The notes: generated from the letters alone by a model not told the origin. Shown: positions 1 to 10,678, counted from the first letter of the stretch. The stretch: DNA of 35,020 bases from Chrysophaeum taylorii (GCA_029834535.1 JAQMWT010000294.1:1-35020); one strand, 5' to 3'. Translations and numbers: made by a program.

Positions 1-1382
1 TTGTGAATAGACAGGACGGTCGAAACTGGTGCCTTTACCATTATAATTTGAAGGTGGGCGATAGTAAGACGTGTCTCGAGGTGAGATTTTAGACACCTTA
101 TCGTTAGCGTTACGAAGTTTACGAGCGTTAAAACCAGACTGTCCAGCGACAGTAGCTAACAATGAGTAGGCATTGTTTAGCGAGTCGTGGGACTGATGAA
201 TGGTGTCCATCAATAATACTTTAGGTGGCTTGGTGGCGGTAGTACCAGGGATATACGGAATCCACGATGCGGGTTTATCCAAGCGTCGGTTAGATGAGAA
301 TTTCGTCTCGTTATATATCTTTAACAAGAACTCCAATAACGGGCGAACATCACTGGGATCCACTAGCTTTAAAACTTCAGGATCGCGAGTCGAGTTGTTC
401 CCCGAGCGTGTTTCGTAAAGTTTGCACCATTCTAATAATGATTGCGAGTAGCGCTCGTGGTCAGAGGGGTTAGCATATAAACGATAAATCTCCTCGTGAG
501 CTTTAAGTGCGATTATGGAATCATTAAATTGAATTGATGCTTCGTCATGATTCAATTGATTTGCCTGAGTTTGAAAAGCAAGAAGTTGTTCGACAAATAC
601 ATGAGCATACCAATTAAAATTTAGGGACATTCAATTAAATTGAGATTTAAGTTCAGTGACATCCGTACAAGATACAGTTCCGTAATAATGATAGGATAAC
701 AACATTATAGCGCGTGCTTTATTAGGATGCGCCGTTGGCGCATAAATTTTCTTCAATTGTGTCCACATGGCGAGGGCAGGGCGATCTTGAGATTCCAAAT
801 TGAAAAACGTGTACAAGAACCCCGCGTAGGTTTCGCAGTGTTTAATCCAGTCGGCATTAGAAAGACCTGAGAAGGATATATTGGTTAGTGACGAATCATA
901 CACAATTGATTTAGGGAGTTGGGTGTTTAAATGGGTAAGTACAAGTTTAACATCCTCGTTTAATTCGGGGCGAACAAGATTAAATGACTATTGAAAGAAA
1001 AGTCGTTCGAGATCATTACGCGCATCGACTGATAGTTGATGCGTATGGATTACATGCCACGTCTTTAAATGTTCGGGCAGGCCATCTTCATTAGGCAGAT
1101 GTAATTCGTTAATTTTCTCGGATTTCCATCGAGAGAAAATGACATCAACTTCGTGTTCGAGAAGTTGGTTGTACTCCGGGGCATTCCGCGTGTAAGCGTC
1201 GTAGGAGTCGAAGGAGAATAACGCGTCCGCGTATGGGCTTGTCACGTGCATCGATGCATTTCGAGTTGCAAACGGACCTTAGTTGAATTGTCTTGGAAAC
1301 GTTATCCTTCGTTGAGCTTATCAACGAGAATTAGTTCCTGCTTATAGATATCTGTAGTGGATATTGGTTTTGGTTTTGACAT
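1..1382 (-). pseudogene. Gag-like retroelement protein, copy A (broken, partial)
   Basis: A single minus-strand frame runs from the ATG at 1251 to base 1, where it leaves the window, interrupted only by TAG at 988-990 and TGA at 631-633. After the TGA it stays open for 210 codons. A further 5' piece in another frame starts at ATG 1382 (MSKPKPISTTDIYKQEL) and carries a TAA, so there is also a frameshift near 1251. The C-terminal part near the edge is rich in Asn, Arg, Pro and Tyr, as is common just before a Gag zinc knuckle. The same protein, clearly diverged, recurs at 3090-4230. The assignment to Gag is an inference from position beside copia remnants, length and composition. No zinc knuckle is visible inside the window. 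Base composition is AT-rich, unlike the host genes to the right. Confidence 0.55.
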
Positions 1383-2253
1383 TGTTATGACCTGCTCAGA
1401 GTAGGTTAGAGGAGTGATAAACAGTTTGACACGTTCGAATGAAAGGCTTCTAACATGCGGGTGCGTATGTACAGTTCGCTATTTTAAGCGTGGGCTTATT
1501 TACAAGACCAAACAAATCAACAAGTTTTTTATAACATGATGACTTGAGACTGAAGAATGGATTAATTCTCGAGCAGTCAGTCTTTTGTTGGGGAATGGAA
1601 GGAAAAACCCGTACAAGTTTCCGCTGCTTGTATAGGAAAAATTTTAATTTTATTGGTTATGCGAGTGCATGTGACCAGTGACCAACCCAACTCGGTCACA
1701 AACCAAATTAACTGGTGGTCAAATACCGTCACACAACAGATATGTACAGTAGACCACCGCCAAACACATAGTCGCATTGTACTCGTGATCAGGCGCAAAT
1801 TGATCACCCCATTTATACGTACAACACAGTTGGGTTGACACACCTACGCATCTGGGCCCAAAACCTGGAGAGATTTGACCCGCTCCGGGTACATGGTAGA
1901 GACTGCGTGCAGTCTTAGGCGTGTACAGACCATTCCGCTTGTCACATGCTACTACACAAGGTAGGGATTAAGGCCCTAACTCCTTAAGGACATTAGGTCC
2001 CATAGAAGCGTTTACACTGACAACGAGGAACGAAGCCTCTGTTAATTAAACAGAAAACCCCATACCTGACCGTACGCACCTGGAGGTCTACTCCTTGTTG
2101 GAAGAGGGCTTCAGACTAATTCTTCATAGTCATGAAATAAGTAATTGCGGAAGGGTGAGGAAGGAGAGAGGGAAAGCCGTATTACGGAGAGAGAAAACCC
2201 TCAAGCAGAAAAGGTGTGAAAGGAGTAAGGAATTCCAGTGTCGTACACATTAT
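1383..2253. other. AT-rich interval, no gene supported
   Basis: This lies 5' of Gag copy A and 5' of the RNase H remnant, so it may hold decayed LTR or leader sequence of one or both. I found no second copy of any part of it in the window and no convincing coding frame. Confidence 0.5.
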
Positions 2254-2760
2254 AGAGTAGCGCTCTGGATGTCTAGCAAACGCCATACTCTTACTGCCAA
2301 AAGCACCATGGAAGCCGAACTCATCGCCGCCAGCGCAGCCGCCGATGAATGTCAGTGGTCGCATAAAATCTTCTCCTCTCACCCTTATTTGCTTTTACGT
2401 GATCAAGCTCACGCTATTCCCCTGCTTATTGACAACGTTAGCGCATTACATGTCGCTAATCACCCTAAAGTCAGTGCTCCCTCTCGTCATATCAACTTAC
2501 GTGAATTTCGCATTCGTGACTACCAGGCCAACTCGGTCATTCGTCCTCTCTGGTGTCCTACTCACTATCAGATCGTCAATCATTTTCCCAAGCTTCTTCC
2601 ACGCAACTTATTCCACAAGTTCAAAAACGCCTACGGTGTTCACTCTACATCTTCCTCACCACCATCTCATCAAGCTGCTCTTTCTGCTACTCTTCCACCG
2701 TACGACTCCGTCCAGAACACTCTCTATGTTCTTGTCGATGGCAAGTCGCTTCCTGCTTAG
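2254..2760 (+). pseudogene. Ty1/copia RNase H, C-terminal end of pol (remnant)
   Basis: The frame reads LWMSSKRHTLTAKSTMEAEL, then LLIDNVSAL, then RHINLREFRIRDY, which is the order of the copia RNase H end: the W-SSKR strand, the S-T-EAE catalytic Glu segment, the DN-SA catalytic Asp segment, and the final KH/RH-I-hh-R-F-R-D helix. It ends at TAG 2758-2760. Upstream of about 2254 the same frame stays open but is not recognisable, so the rest of pol is missing. It lies on the plus strand while both Gag-like copies around it are on the minus strand, so the three pieces are not one intact element. It belongs to a different copia lineage from the element at 6161-10874, whose motif is SSFEAELLAL. 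Confidence 0.75.
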
Positions 2761-3089
2761 TTTGATCCAGATTTCGCTCACCGAGTTCAATCTGTGAGGG
2801 CGTAGAGATAGAAAATTTGAATTAGGGTTAGTACCCCTATCCTAGGGTTAGTTCGCTTAAATTTATTTATCACCTTTTGATTTAAGAAAACGCTGTGTTA
2901 TTCACACCGGCTGTTCTCGTTGTTAGAGACAAGTACGAGAACAGACTACCACTGCTCTCGACTCTGCTGAAGGGTAGCACAGTTGAAATTACTGTTCTCT
3001 ACAGTGACTGCAGACGCGAGAGACGTAAACACATGAGCAGTATGGTCCAGTTCTGTATCCGCATCATCCAGCAACTTAGAGGGACGTAG
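2761..3089. other. Possible 3' LTR region of the RNase H remnant
   Basis: A purine-rich stretch at about 2793-2817 lies 3' of the RNase H stop, where a polypurine tract would be expected. A short direct repeat TAGGGTTAGT occurs at about 2823 and 2842. No matching second LTR is present, so the assignment is tentative. Confidence 0.25.
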
Positions 3090-4230
3090 TTTTGCTTTTT
3101 GGTGGGTCGAAAGACCTTCCACATATGGATCTTAGGAAACCGGAGGTTCCAGGTGCCTTTATCCTCGGTGTTGTTAGAAACAAAGTTTTAAAGGCCCAGG
3201 GCGAATTCCATGATGTAACGAGAGTCAGACGGGTGACATAGCGTCTCAGAGTCAGGTTGAGCCCGAGATGATGACATAGTCTCATATAAGATGCACCATT
3301 CTGCCCAACCTCGATCGTAGCGATTGTTGCTCGCGTTGTTCGAGAAGTGTTTAAACACTTCTTCGTTACCATCCGACACAAGGTTGGCTGATCGAACTGA
3401 AGATCAGTTTCCTCAGGATTAAGCTGATAGGAAAGACCCTTGAAAGATTGCACACACTCAATAAAGGCATGTACAAACCAGTTAGGATTGTATGCAACAG
3501 CGTTAAATTGCTGTCTTAAGCACGCGACTCATTAGAACTAACAGCTTCATAATAGTAAAAAGCTATTAACGCGATAACGCGCGTTTTGTTAGGGAGGTTG
3601 TGCTTATTATACACATTAGGTATGGCTTGCCCGGCCGCAAGAGCTGGTTTGTTAACCGACTCGTGTTTAAAGAAACTAAACAAGAAGGTAGAATGCGTAT
3701 TTTGATACGTATGCCAGTCCGCATGGGTTATAAAGCAAAAGTGGACACGGGTGCGTTAATTCTGCCATCAAAGGCAAGTACGCGAGGATAGGTGACATTT
3801 AAGATGCGCTCAGCTTCCTTAGAGCGATCGTCAATATCGGGGCGAACCGCACGAACTTCATTGTCATAGCATATAGTGGCCAACTATGCTACTTCATGAT
3901 CAAGAAGAAGCGGGGACGCTTCAGCTGTGAAATGCCAGGCCATTTATTCAGGAGGCAGATCATCAACTGATGCCAGGTTAAATTCAGCCACGTTGGCGTT
4001 TTGCCACACGCGAAAGACCTTATCAAGAATCCTATTGCGAAGGACTTCGTAGTCAACTCAGGATCTTGTGTAGGCTTCGTACGAGTCGCACTCAAAAAGG
4101 GCATCTGCATGGTGAAACCATAGCATCTGCCGAATTTGCCGGATATGCAAAGAAACCCTCAGGCTTCGTAACTGGAAGCGATTCCCGTTATTGAGGAACC
4201 CAACAAAGGGTGCCTCGAGCTTCATGATAT
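3090..4230 (-). pseudogene. Gag-like retroelement protein, copy B (heavily broken)
   Basis: Translating the minus strand in several frames gives segments that match copy A in the same order. HADALFECDSYEAYTR (near 4112) matches YADALFSFDSYDAYTR. VRAVRPDID (near 3845) matches FNLVRPELN. ADWHTYQNTHSTFLFSFF (near 3710) pairs with the ADWIKHCETYAGFLYTFF of copy A. NPNWFVHAFIE (near 3490) matches NFNWYAHVFVE. AEWCILYET (near 3300) matches LEWCKLYET. Identity is roughly half. At least three frame changes and several stops separate the segments, so this copy is dead. It has the same orientation as copy A. The downstream end below about 3100 is no longer recognisable. Confidence 0.55.
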
Positions 4231-5448
4231 CCGCGCCAGTGACGGATTTTGGCGCTCTACCTCCTGCTCGTTATGCCATGAGAACCGTGACGTGAACCTG
4301 TGAGGTTCTGGTCAGAGCAGAGTTGACTAACTACCTCTTGACATTCTGAGGGGCTCTGTCTATCGGGAGTCTATGCACACCGATCGGTTAGACGATGGCA
4401 AGATGCATATCCTGCTTCTGTACAAACTGTGGTCCCAATCAGTGTGAGGTTAGCACTGACTGGCAGGTGTAAGGTTGTGCTCTCTATATTGAGAAAGCTG
4501 TTTGTGCATCATTGTTGAGCGTCCAGGTGGACTTACCCAAAATAGCCATAGCGCGCGTGTAATGAGTACAGTTAACAACAGATCACACACACACACACAC
4601 CAGCACTCACACGACAATACGAGGACATATAGACAGACACACAAATTTATGCAGTCTTGACATGTGTGGTGTAGCTATATACAACCCATGTTAAGCGTAT
4701 ATGTACAAGCGTGTTGCATTGCGAGGCTAGACTGGCGCGGTAACAGTCTAATACCCAACAGTTCATGCAACACATGATTCTTCAGGACCCCGCTGGGCCC
4801 ATAACCAGTAGAGTATTCCGCATTGCAGTGGTATTCGAATGGTATAAAGTCACTGAAGAACCATCCCGCCTCACCGTGTGAGTCTGGCAGGTTAGAGTTC
4901 AGGGAACAGGTTAGTTCCCCTAGCCTCAGCACACGACAGACGACACGCAGAACTACACCTAGTTTACCATGTAATCCTGCGTATCTACGGGACGCGCTAA
5001 TCCATGATGATGAGCGCGAGCACAAATCAGAGGACCATTGATTTGGTGAAAAGAGAAGAAGAATGGTAAGGGAGAAGTAGCGTTCTCAACGGACGGGATA
5101 AGAGCTGGAGCCTGCAGATTTCCCTGCGGCTTTACGACAGACAGTATCTCGGATTTCGACTCTTTCCCTGCCAGGCGGTCACCGGTGTGGACTTCCGTAC
5201 CTCAACTGGCAAAATGCTCATCGAGACTAAAATTGCAAAGAAAAAAAAAATAGCGTGCTTAACTCTCCCCCAAACTACACGTAATAAAGAATATTCTTGG
5301 GAGAGAGAGACAAGGCCTTGAATAAAGCAGTTAATTGGCTTATCCAGCGTTGCAAAGTTTCTCTAATTTTGGTTAAAAGTAAAAAGCCTTTACTCTAAGG
5401 TGGCACTGGACAAAGTTTAAAGTAAAGTCAAGTGGCCACTAGGTTGTC
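4231..5448. other. Non-coding interval with a short AC microsatellite
   Basis: No coding frame here is supported by recognisable sequence. The minus-strand frame at 4675-5025 has no identifiable motif. The part next to 4231 is the expected leader of Gag copy B but shows no clear likeness to the leader of copy A. Confidence 0.5.
4584..4601. repeat. (AC)9 microsatellite
   Basis: Uninterrupted AC dinucleotide run within the interval between the Gag-like relic and the tandem repeat at 5449. Confidence 0.9.
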
Positions 5449-5712
5449 GAGTCGAGGGTAAAGTGAAGTGAAGTGTGTTTGCAATTTTTTTGTATACGCC
5501 GAATCCATTGTATTTGCAAGCCGTCGCAAGTCGTCGCAAGCCGTCTACTATTCCGGGATTCCGTGTCGTCCTATTGGTTATTGGTGAGTCGAGGGTAAAG
5601 TAAAGTGAAGTAAAGTGGGCTTGCAGTCTTTTCCGTATCCGCCGAATCCAGTGTATTCGCACGCCGTCGCAAGCCGTCTACTATTCCGAGATTCCGTGTC
5701 GTCCTATTGGTT
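5449..5712. repeat. Two-copy tandem repeat, units of 131 and 127 bp
   Basis: Unit 1 (5449-5579) and unit 2 (5586-5712) both begin GAGTCGAGGGTAAAGT and end GTCGTCCTATTGGTT, with a shared core CCGTCTACTATTCCG and scattered substitutions. Each opens with a TAAAGTGAAGT-type run. Similar AAAGTAAAGT runs occur at about 5415-5430 and 6022-6085, so the orphan coding fragment at 5704-6018 is flanked on both sides by related low-complexity sequence. Unit 2 contains the last codons and stop of that fragment. Unit 1 carries only its 3'-most bases. Confidence 0.85.
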
Positions 5713-6018
5713 TTCTTCGGCGGGGATCGTGGTCTCGTCGGCGCCGTTTGCGATCTTGCCGCATTTGCCTCGGCCCAACTCCATGAACTTGCGGTTCATG
5801 CGCAAGAGGCCAAGCGTGTCGCATTCTTTGTCGCCAAGCAGCGAGCTACCCTCGGTCAGAACGATGTTGTCGGCCGAGACGATTGGTTCGCAGAAGCCCT
5901 CTGCCGGAATCGTGCCGATGGAGCCGCGCGATGAAGATCTCGCGAGCTTGGGGAAGAAGCCGCACGTGATGTCTTTTGGATCTTCCTGTAGAGCTTGCCC
6001 ACTTCGCCGGCTCACCAC
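5704..6018 (-). pseudogene. Orphan coding fragment, unrecognised
   Basis: About 104 codons are open on the minus strand, ending in TAG at 5704-5706. The reading looks protein-like rather than random (FCEPIVSADNIVLTEGSS, then GLLRMNRKFMELGRGK). No ATG occurs near its 5' end, and an in-frame stop lies only a few codons further upstream, so it is a 5'-truncated piece or an isolated exon. Codon use is mixed, unlike the AT-rich Gag copies. The 3' end merges into the tandem repeat at 5449-5712, which suggests it was carried here as part of a repeat. I do not recognise the family. Confidence 0.35.
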
Positions 6019-6104
6019 AAGGGTAAAGTGAAACCCTGGACTCTAGGCACTGTGATCGAGAGCGGCAAAGTAAAAAGTAAAGTAAGGCTTTTTTTACATA
6101 TTCT

Positions 6105-6124
6105 CTTTACTCCGTGGAGTAAAG
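6105..6124. other. Perfect 20-bp inverted repeat
   Basis: CTTTACTCC, a 2-bp centre, then GGAGTAAAG. It lies 31 bp before the target duplication of the LTR element, among the AAAGTAAAGT-type runs. Confidence 0.6.
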
Positions 6125-6155
6125 GTGCACCGCTGAATATGTGGCAGTATGTTCC

Positions 6156-6160
6156 CAGGT
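6156..6160. repeat. Target-site duplication, left (CAGGT)
   Basis: CAGGT directly precedes the left LTR and is repeated exactly after the right LTR. Five bp is the usual length for Ty1/copia integration. Confidence 0.9.
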
Positions 6161-6256
6161 TGTGAGGAAGCTATGACACTTACCCCTGCACCACGTATCC
6201 AGTATCCCTACGTCATTCCCTTATCGCTAGTGTAACACCCCATTCCAGTTGTCACA
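6161..6256 (+). repeat. Left LTR, 96 bp
   Basis: Begins TGTGAGGAAGCTATGAC and ends CAGTTGTCACA. It differs from the right LTR by one transversion and one transition. It is unusually short for an LTR, in the size range of TRIM elements. Confidence 0.93.
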
Positions 6257-6270
6257 TGGCAGCAGTGCTC
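6257..6270 (+). other. Possible primer-binding site
   Basis: TGGCAGCAGTGCTC begins immediately after the left LTR. TGG is the complement of the CCA end carried by every tRNA, as expected of a minus-strand primer site. The priming tRNA cannot be named from this sequence alone. Confidence 0.45.
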
Positions 6271-6359
6271 GTTCGTTTCGATCGAACCTGTGCTTGACTT
6301 CACGGCGACTCCTCATCGGCTTCAGTTCATGGCTACGTGTTCGGTTCGTTTCGTCTACC

Positions 6360-7137
6360 ATGTCCTCGATCGAAATTAAAGATAACAAGCTTTCGCAAAA
6401 ACTTGATGCCTTCAGCGGTGAGCGACATTTCTTTTTTTCCCCACCCATGGCCACGTCGTCTCGCGAACATGATAATCTCTACCGGCGATCACATTATCTC
6501 GACCAACGATCCTTGGACTAGCATCTCAGCATCTCGCTGCTCTGCAGAAGCACCTCGCTTCTCTGAAGAAGACTTTCGCGTCAAGCAACAACGTTGATAT
6601 CCATGAAAACCGCTACATGAACTTCACGCGAACAACATGACAACCGCGACATGAACTTCACGCGACTTTCCAAGCGCATTACCGATGTCTACATGGGCCG
6701 TGGGGATCGCGTAGCGAACTTCCTCAACAAGTTCATCATCGGAGTTTACAAGTTGCTCGGCATTGTACCAATCACCGAGTTCAAGTTGCTCGGCATTGTA
6801 CCTGATCCGACGCACCCTCGAGTGGGTCCTCGCATTTGAATACGTGCATCGTGCTTCAAGGCTTACTGGCTTTGTTTTATCGTCTCGCGTTTCGTACCGA
6901 TGAATGTGGTTGTACCCTTGAGAAGTTCAACAACATTAAATTTCGATGGCATGCACAACCACTACCGTTGCGCTATCCGCCGCGTCGTCAGCCACGCCTT
7001 CAAACTCTTCCAACTGACCTACCCTAGACGCCCCCCTTTCCCAACAACCTGGCTCTACTCGATTCCGACGCACTACCCAATGTCATTTTGGCGGCTGCAA
7101 GGATCACTTTAAGAGGGACTGCCGCACGTTTCAAAGT
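6360..7137 (+). pseudogene. gag relic of the LTR element
   Basis: An ATG at 6360 opens MSSIEIKDNKLSQKLDAF, which then loses its frame. Another open piece near 6651 reads RLSKRITDVYMGRGDRVANF, resembling the copia Gag segment in which a short acidic or glycine-rich stretch precedes the VADHI-like helix. At 7081-7122 the frame reads CHFGGCKDHFKRDC, which fits the retroviral zinc knuckle C-x2-C-x4-H-x4-C except that the second Cys is Gly (GGC for TGC). A TAG follows a few codons later. Gag is therefore broken by frameshifts and a lost metal ligand. Confidence 0.6.
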
Positions 7138-7523
7138 TCCTAGCTATTCCACGACAACGCGCTACCCACCATCGCCGTTCTTCTCAACAGCGCAACACTT
7201 CCAATGACTCCAAAAACACCCAACAACACCAACCCAAACCCACCACCACTAACACTACCTTTTCTGCTCCTATGCCTACTCCCACCTTGACTGATTCTAG
7301 TTCCACTCTGCCGCTTTTCTTAATACCACCATCTATTCCACCCCCTTCACCGCCTTAAACGGCCACACCCACCGTCTCACATACCCCTCCCGATACTCTG
7401 TCTCATGCCAATCAAGATAATTCCAAGTCAGCGTGTGTACCGCCGAATGTCTGATGCAAGCACATCAACAACCCCATCCCACGGAAGCCCCTCGTTTTTG
7501 TTTTTAGCTCCCATTGCACAGGC

Positions 7524-7860
7524 GCCCTTCGTTCTGTATTTTCCGCTATTCGTTGCTCAGCCCCTCGTTCTGTATTTTCACCTCGTCTTTGCTCCCCTCC
7601 TCGTTCTGTATTTTCACCTCGTCGTTGCTCCTCTCCTCGTTCTGTCTTTTCACCTCGTCGTTGCTCCCCTCCTCGTTGTCTTTTCACCTCGTCGTTGCTC
7701 CCCTCCTCGTTCTATATATCGCCTACTCGTTGCTCCACTCCCCGTTGTGCATTTTCAGCTATTCGTTGATCCACTCCCCGTTGTGCATTTTCACCTATTC
7801 GTTGATCCGCTCCCCGTTGTGCATTTTCACCTATTCGTTGATCCACTCCTCGTTGTGCTT
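7524..7860 (+). repeat. 36-bp minisatellite inside the LTR element
   Basis: About nine tandem units of 36 bp, consensus near CCTCGTTCTGTATTTTCACC followed by TCGTCGTTGCTC. In one plus frame they encode a 12-residue repeat of the type LPSSFCIFTSSL, with a later subset reading PLCIFTYSLIHS. One unit near 7679 is shortened by a deletion that changes the frame, so the repeat is not under protein selection as a whole. The two sequence subtypes (7524-7740 and 7741-7860) suggest two rounds of expansion. Confidence 0.85.
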
Positions 7861-9242
7861 GTCGCTTTTGGTAAAACCAGCGAATCACGTTCCATCGCGC
7901 ATTTCACCTGCCACAACTAAGCTGTGCCTGTCAATTTTTCGCGTGCGCAGCTTTCGTGCTTCCTATGTGGTTGGATCGCTCATCTTCGGGATCCTGGACA
8001 GACGCTTCTTTGCTGTGTGATTTGTGGTTCTCCTTCGCGCACTCTCGCATTTTCGCCGCTTTTCTGACCTTTAAAATTCGGTTTTGCTATCGCAGTGAAT
8101 TCCGTGCTCAGCACCCGCGACGCTATCTGCAATGTTCTTACGTCTGCGACGCTATCTGCAACGTTCTTACGTTCCACAACTGTTTTGCCACTATCGCCAG
8201 CTTCTACCGCAGTCTATTCGAGTATGACGAGCAAAGCTCGCCGGTTGCTCCTCCAACGTTGGCCCATATGGCAACTTCGTCCTTGCGAATGCGAAAACGG
8301 GCCACTTTCTTCTCTGCCACAGCCGGCTGGCATACAGCAGCCTGGTCTACCCGTGTTCGTTCCTTACACCGCTGGCGCGTCCGAAGTCTTCCATCTTCGC
8401 GTACAGGACGCGGTCGTGCCCATGGCAACTTGCTCGCGCCACAACAACCAAACACCCAACGTTCGCATCAACCCTGTTTACGCCTGTTTTTGCTTCTGTC
8501 GCCTCCGACCATCGTCATAACCTGGTCACCATACAACATATCTGCCCAAAGGCAACGTTCTCATCAGACGTCAGGTACACTGCCATCATATATACCAGCC
8601 TGTGTTCCCGCTCTCTTTACCCCGCTGCGATTCTCAGTGGCAACAATCGCCTAACGCAAGTCTTCCCAGGCACTTTTGTCGCTATTGTTCTTCAGACCTC
8701 GATTTTGCTGACAGTTTCGCTTATCAGATTTCCTGCAATGTCAACCACCGAAGGAACTTCAACGTTGTTCCGACTTTTTCGAATCACGCTTCCAAGCTCT
8801 CGTCTACTGTTGCCCCATTGTCACTTGTTCCTGCTGTTGCCCGATTGTCACCTGTTCTTCCGCTGCTGCCCCCTTGTCCCCTGTGTTTGATGAGAATGCG
8901 CCGGTTTCACTGGGACTGATCACCCCATCACGTGAACCGACCATTCTACGAGCTCATGAACTCCGACGAACCAAAGAGAGAAAACAACAAAAAGTGCACA
9001 ACAAAGTCGAGCCAACCAGAGCCGACAAAACAACAAGCATGCAAAACAAAAAGCATGCAAAACAAAGTCGAGCCAAACGGAGCCGACCGCGCAAAGTCGA
9101 CAAAAAGCGCACATTATTCAGAAACAAATGGAGAACCAACTCAAACCCACAATACTGGCGTTTTACCACGCACTGTTGATTCTGTGTCATCTCATGTCGA
9201 TTCTGTGTCATCTTGTCATTCCCTGTACGTTAATTATTCTAG
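7861..9242 (+). other. Decayed protease/integrase region of the LTR element
   Basis: In a copia element this interval should hold protease and integrase. I could not find a DTG/DSG protease site, an HHCC zinc site or a DDE integrase core in any plus frame. Frames of 140-230 codons exist but have no recognisable motif. A Lys/Asn-rich stretch at 8990-9120 contains internal near-repeats (AACAAAGTCGAGCCAA and variants). A short GATTCTGTGTCATCT duplication lies at about 9178-9213. Confidence 0.4.
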
Positions 9243-10649
9243 CTTTCGTTTGTTAGTTCATTATGTCTTCCTTCCCCTCTGTCTCGCCCAGCCCATCCAA
9301 ATCCTGCACGTCGGTTACAAGCCTTTGCCAAAGAATATCATTCCCTCGGCCAGCTCGGTTGCTTGGATGTTGTTCGCGTTCCTTCTACTTTTTCTGGCAC
9401 CATCTGCCCTTTGAAGTGGGTCCACCGCACGAAGTATGAATCTGGCCGCTTCAAATCGTACAATGCTCATCTCGTTGTCCGCGATGTCAGCTCCGCTTTT
9501 ATCCAAGCTCCCATTGACGAAGACACCTATGTCTGGCCACCCGAAGGTTATGCTCCTCGCCAACCCACCGATGGCTTCAAAATCCTTTTCACGCTGTGTC
9601 GCTCTTGGTACGGTTGCCCGCAAGCATGTCCCCACTGGTGGCTTTACTTAGAACGCTTCCTTGTCAATGATTGTAGCTTTGTCCGCGATTCTGGTGCCAC
9701 TTGCCGCTACACACTCATGCTTAAGTCTACTGTCGTTCAGCGCCTTGTTCTTGTCGTTGATGGTCTTCTTGTGGCGCACCCTCGTCATTGCCTTTGCCAT
9801 TACCAAGCCTTCTTCCTCCGTTTCAAAGCCTTCACTGATGTCAACGAGCTCGATCTTCACACTTACGTTGGTCCCCGCATTACGCGTGATCGCGCATCCC
9901 ATGCTATCCGTGAAATCCTCCCCGACCATCGCTTCATCCACAGCAAACCAGCATTGACTCCCGCTCCCAAAGTTCTTCCTCTTTCTGCGGCTACTTCTCC
10001 TGCACCTGGCTCCCCTGCTCACGTCTTCATGGCACGCATCCCTTTTCGTCGTATTCTCCGTTGTGTCTTGTTTCTTTCTGTTATGCCTCGCCCTGATATC
10101 ACCTGGACCATCAATCCGTGTGCGCCTTTTACTGACAATCCTGGTAAACCCCACTGCAATGGTCCTCAAGATCTTGCCCTTGTTCTTGGTCGCGATTCTA
10201 CCCTTCGTCTCTGTGGTTATTCCGACTCCAGCTGGGCCGACGACCCTGATGACCGCCACTCCACTACTGGCTTTTGTTTTCTCCTTGCTGGCTCTATGAT
10301 ATCCTACTGCTCACGCTCGCAGTACCTCCTCGCCCGCTCCTCTTTTGAAGCTGAATTGCTCGCTCTTTACGCCGCTACTGCTGAGCTCTCTTGGCTTCTC
10401 AAACTTTTTGATGCCTTTGATCTCCCTCGTCACACGGTCCCAATGTATGTCGATAACAGCACCACCGTCACCCAAGTCCGCCTCCAATGTCTCACGCGGC
10501 GCACCCGCCATATTGCCATTCGCTTTTACAGCACCGCTAAATATCCGCAGTACGGAAGCTACTCCCTTCCTTCGGCTTCGTGCACGTTACCTCACCTCGT
10601 GACTTCGCAAGACATCTCTTGTCTTCTTCTGCCAAAATGCCTCTCATGA
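9243..10649 (+). pseudogene. copia reverse transcriptase-RNase H (defective)
   Basis: The frame is open from the stop at 9240-9242 to TGA 10647-10649. It begins with the copia RT entry: EYHSLGQLGCLDVVRVP (about 9333-9383), then KWVHRTKYESGRFKSYNAHL. It then jumps at about 9480 straight to DVSSAFIQAPIDEDTYV, missing the roughly 40-50 residues that normally separate these blocks. The catalytic YVDD box is VVDG at 9753-9764, so the second Asp is lost. RNase H follows with GYSDSSWADDPDDRHSTTGF, SSFEAELLAL and MYVDNSTTV, ending with RTRHIAIRFY. Loss of YVDD and the deletion make it inactive, although the frame has no internal stop. Confidence 0.88.
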
Positions 10650-10678
10650 CGTCTTTTTCCACCTTCAAGCTTCTCCTC

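Noticed and set aside
631..990. Reassigned stop codons in the Gag-like frame
   Set aside because: TAA, TAG and TGA all occur in it, one falls where copy B has Asn, and the host genes nearby use all three as stops. Decay is simpler.
2820..2855. Telomere-like TTAGGGTTAG
   Set aside because: Only two partial units in AT-rich sequence, which is too little to call an interstitial telomere.
7524..7860. CRISPR-like array of 36-bp repeats
   Set aside because: Units are directly adjacent without unique spacers, and the context is a eukaryotic retrotransposon.
9648..10259. 203-codon minus-strand frame inside the RT region
   Set aside because: Shadow of the copia RT/RNase H frame, with no motif of its own.
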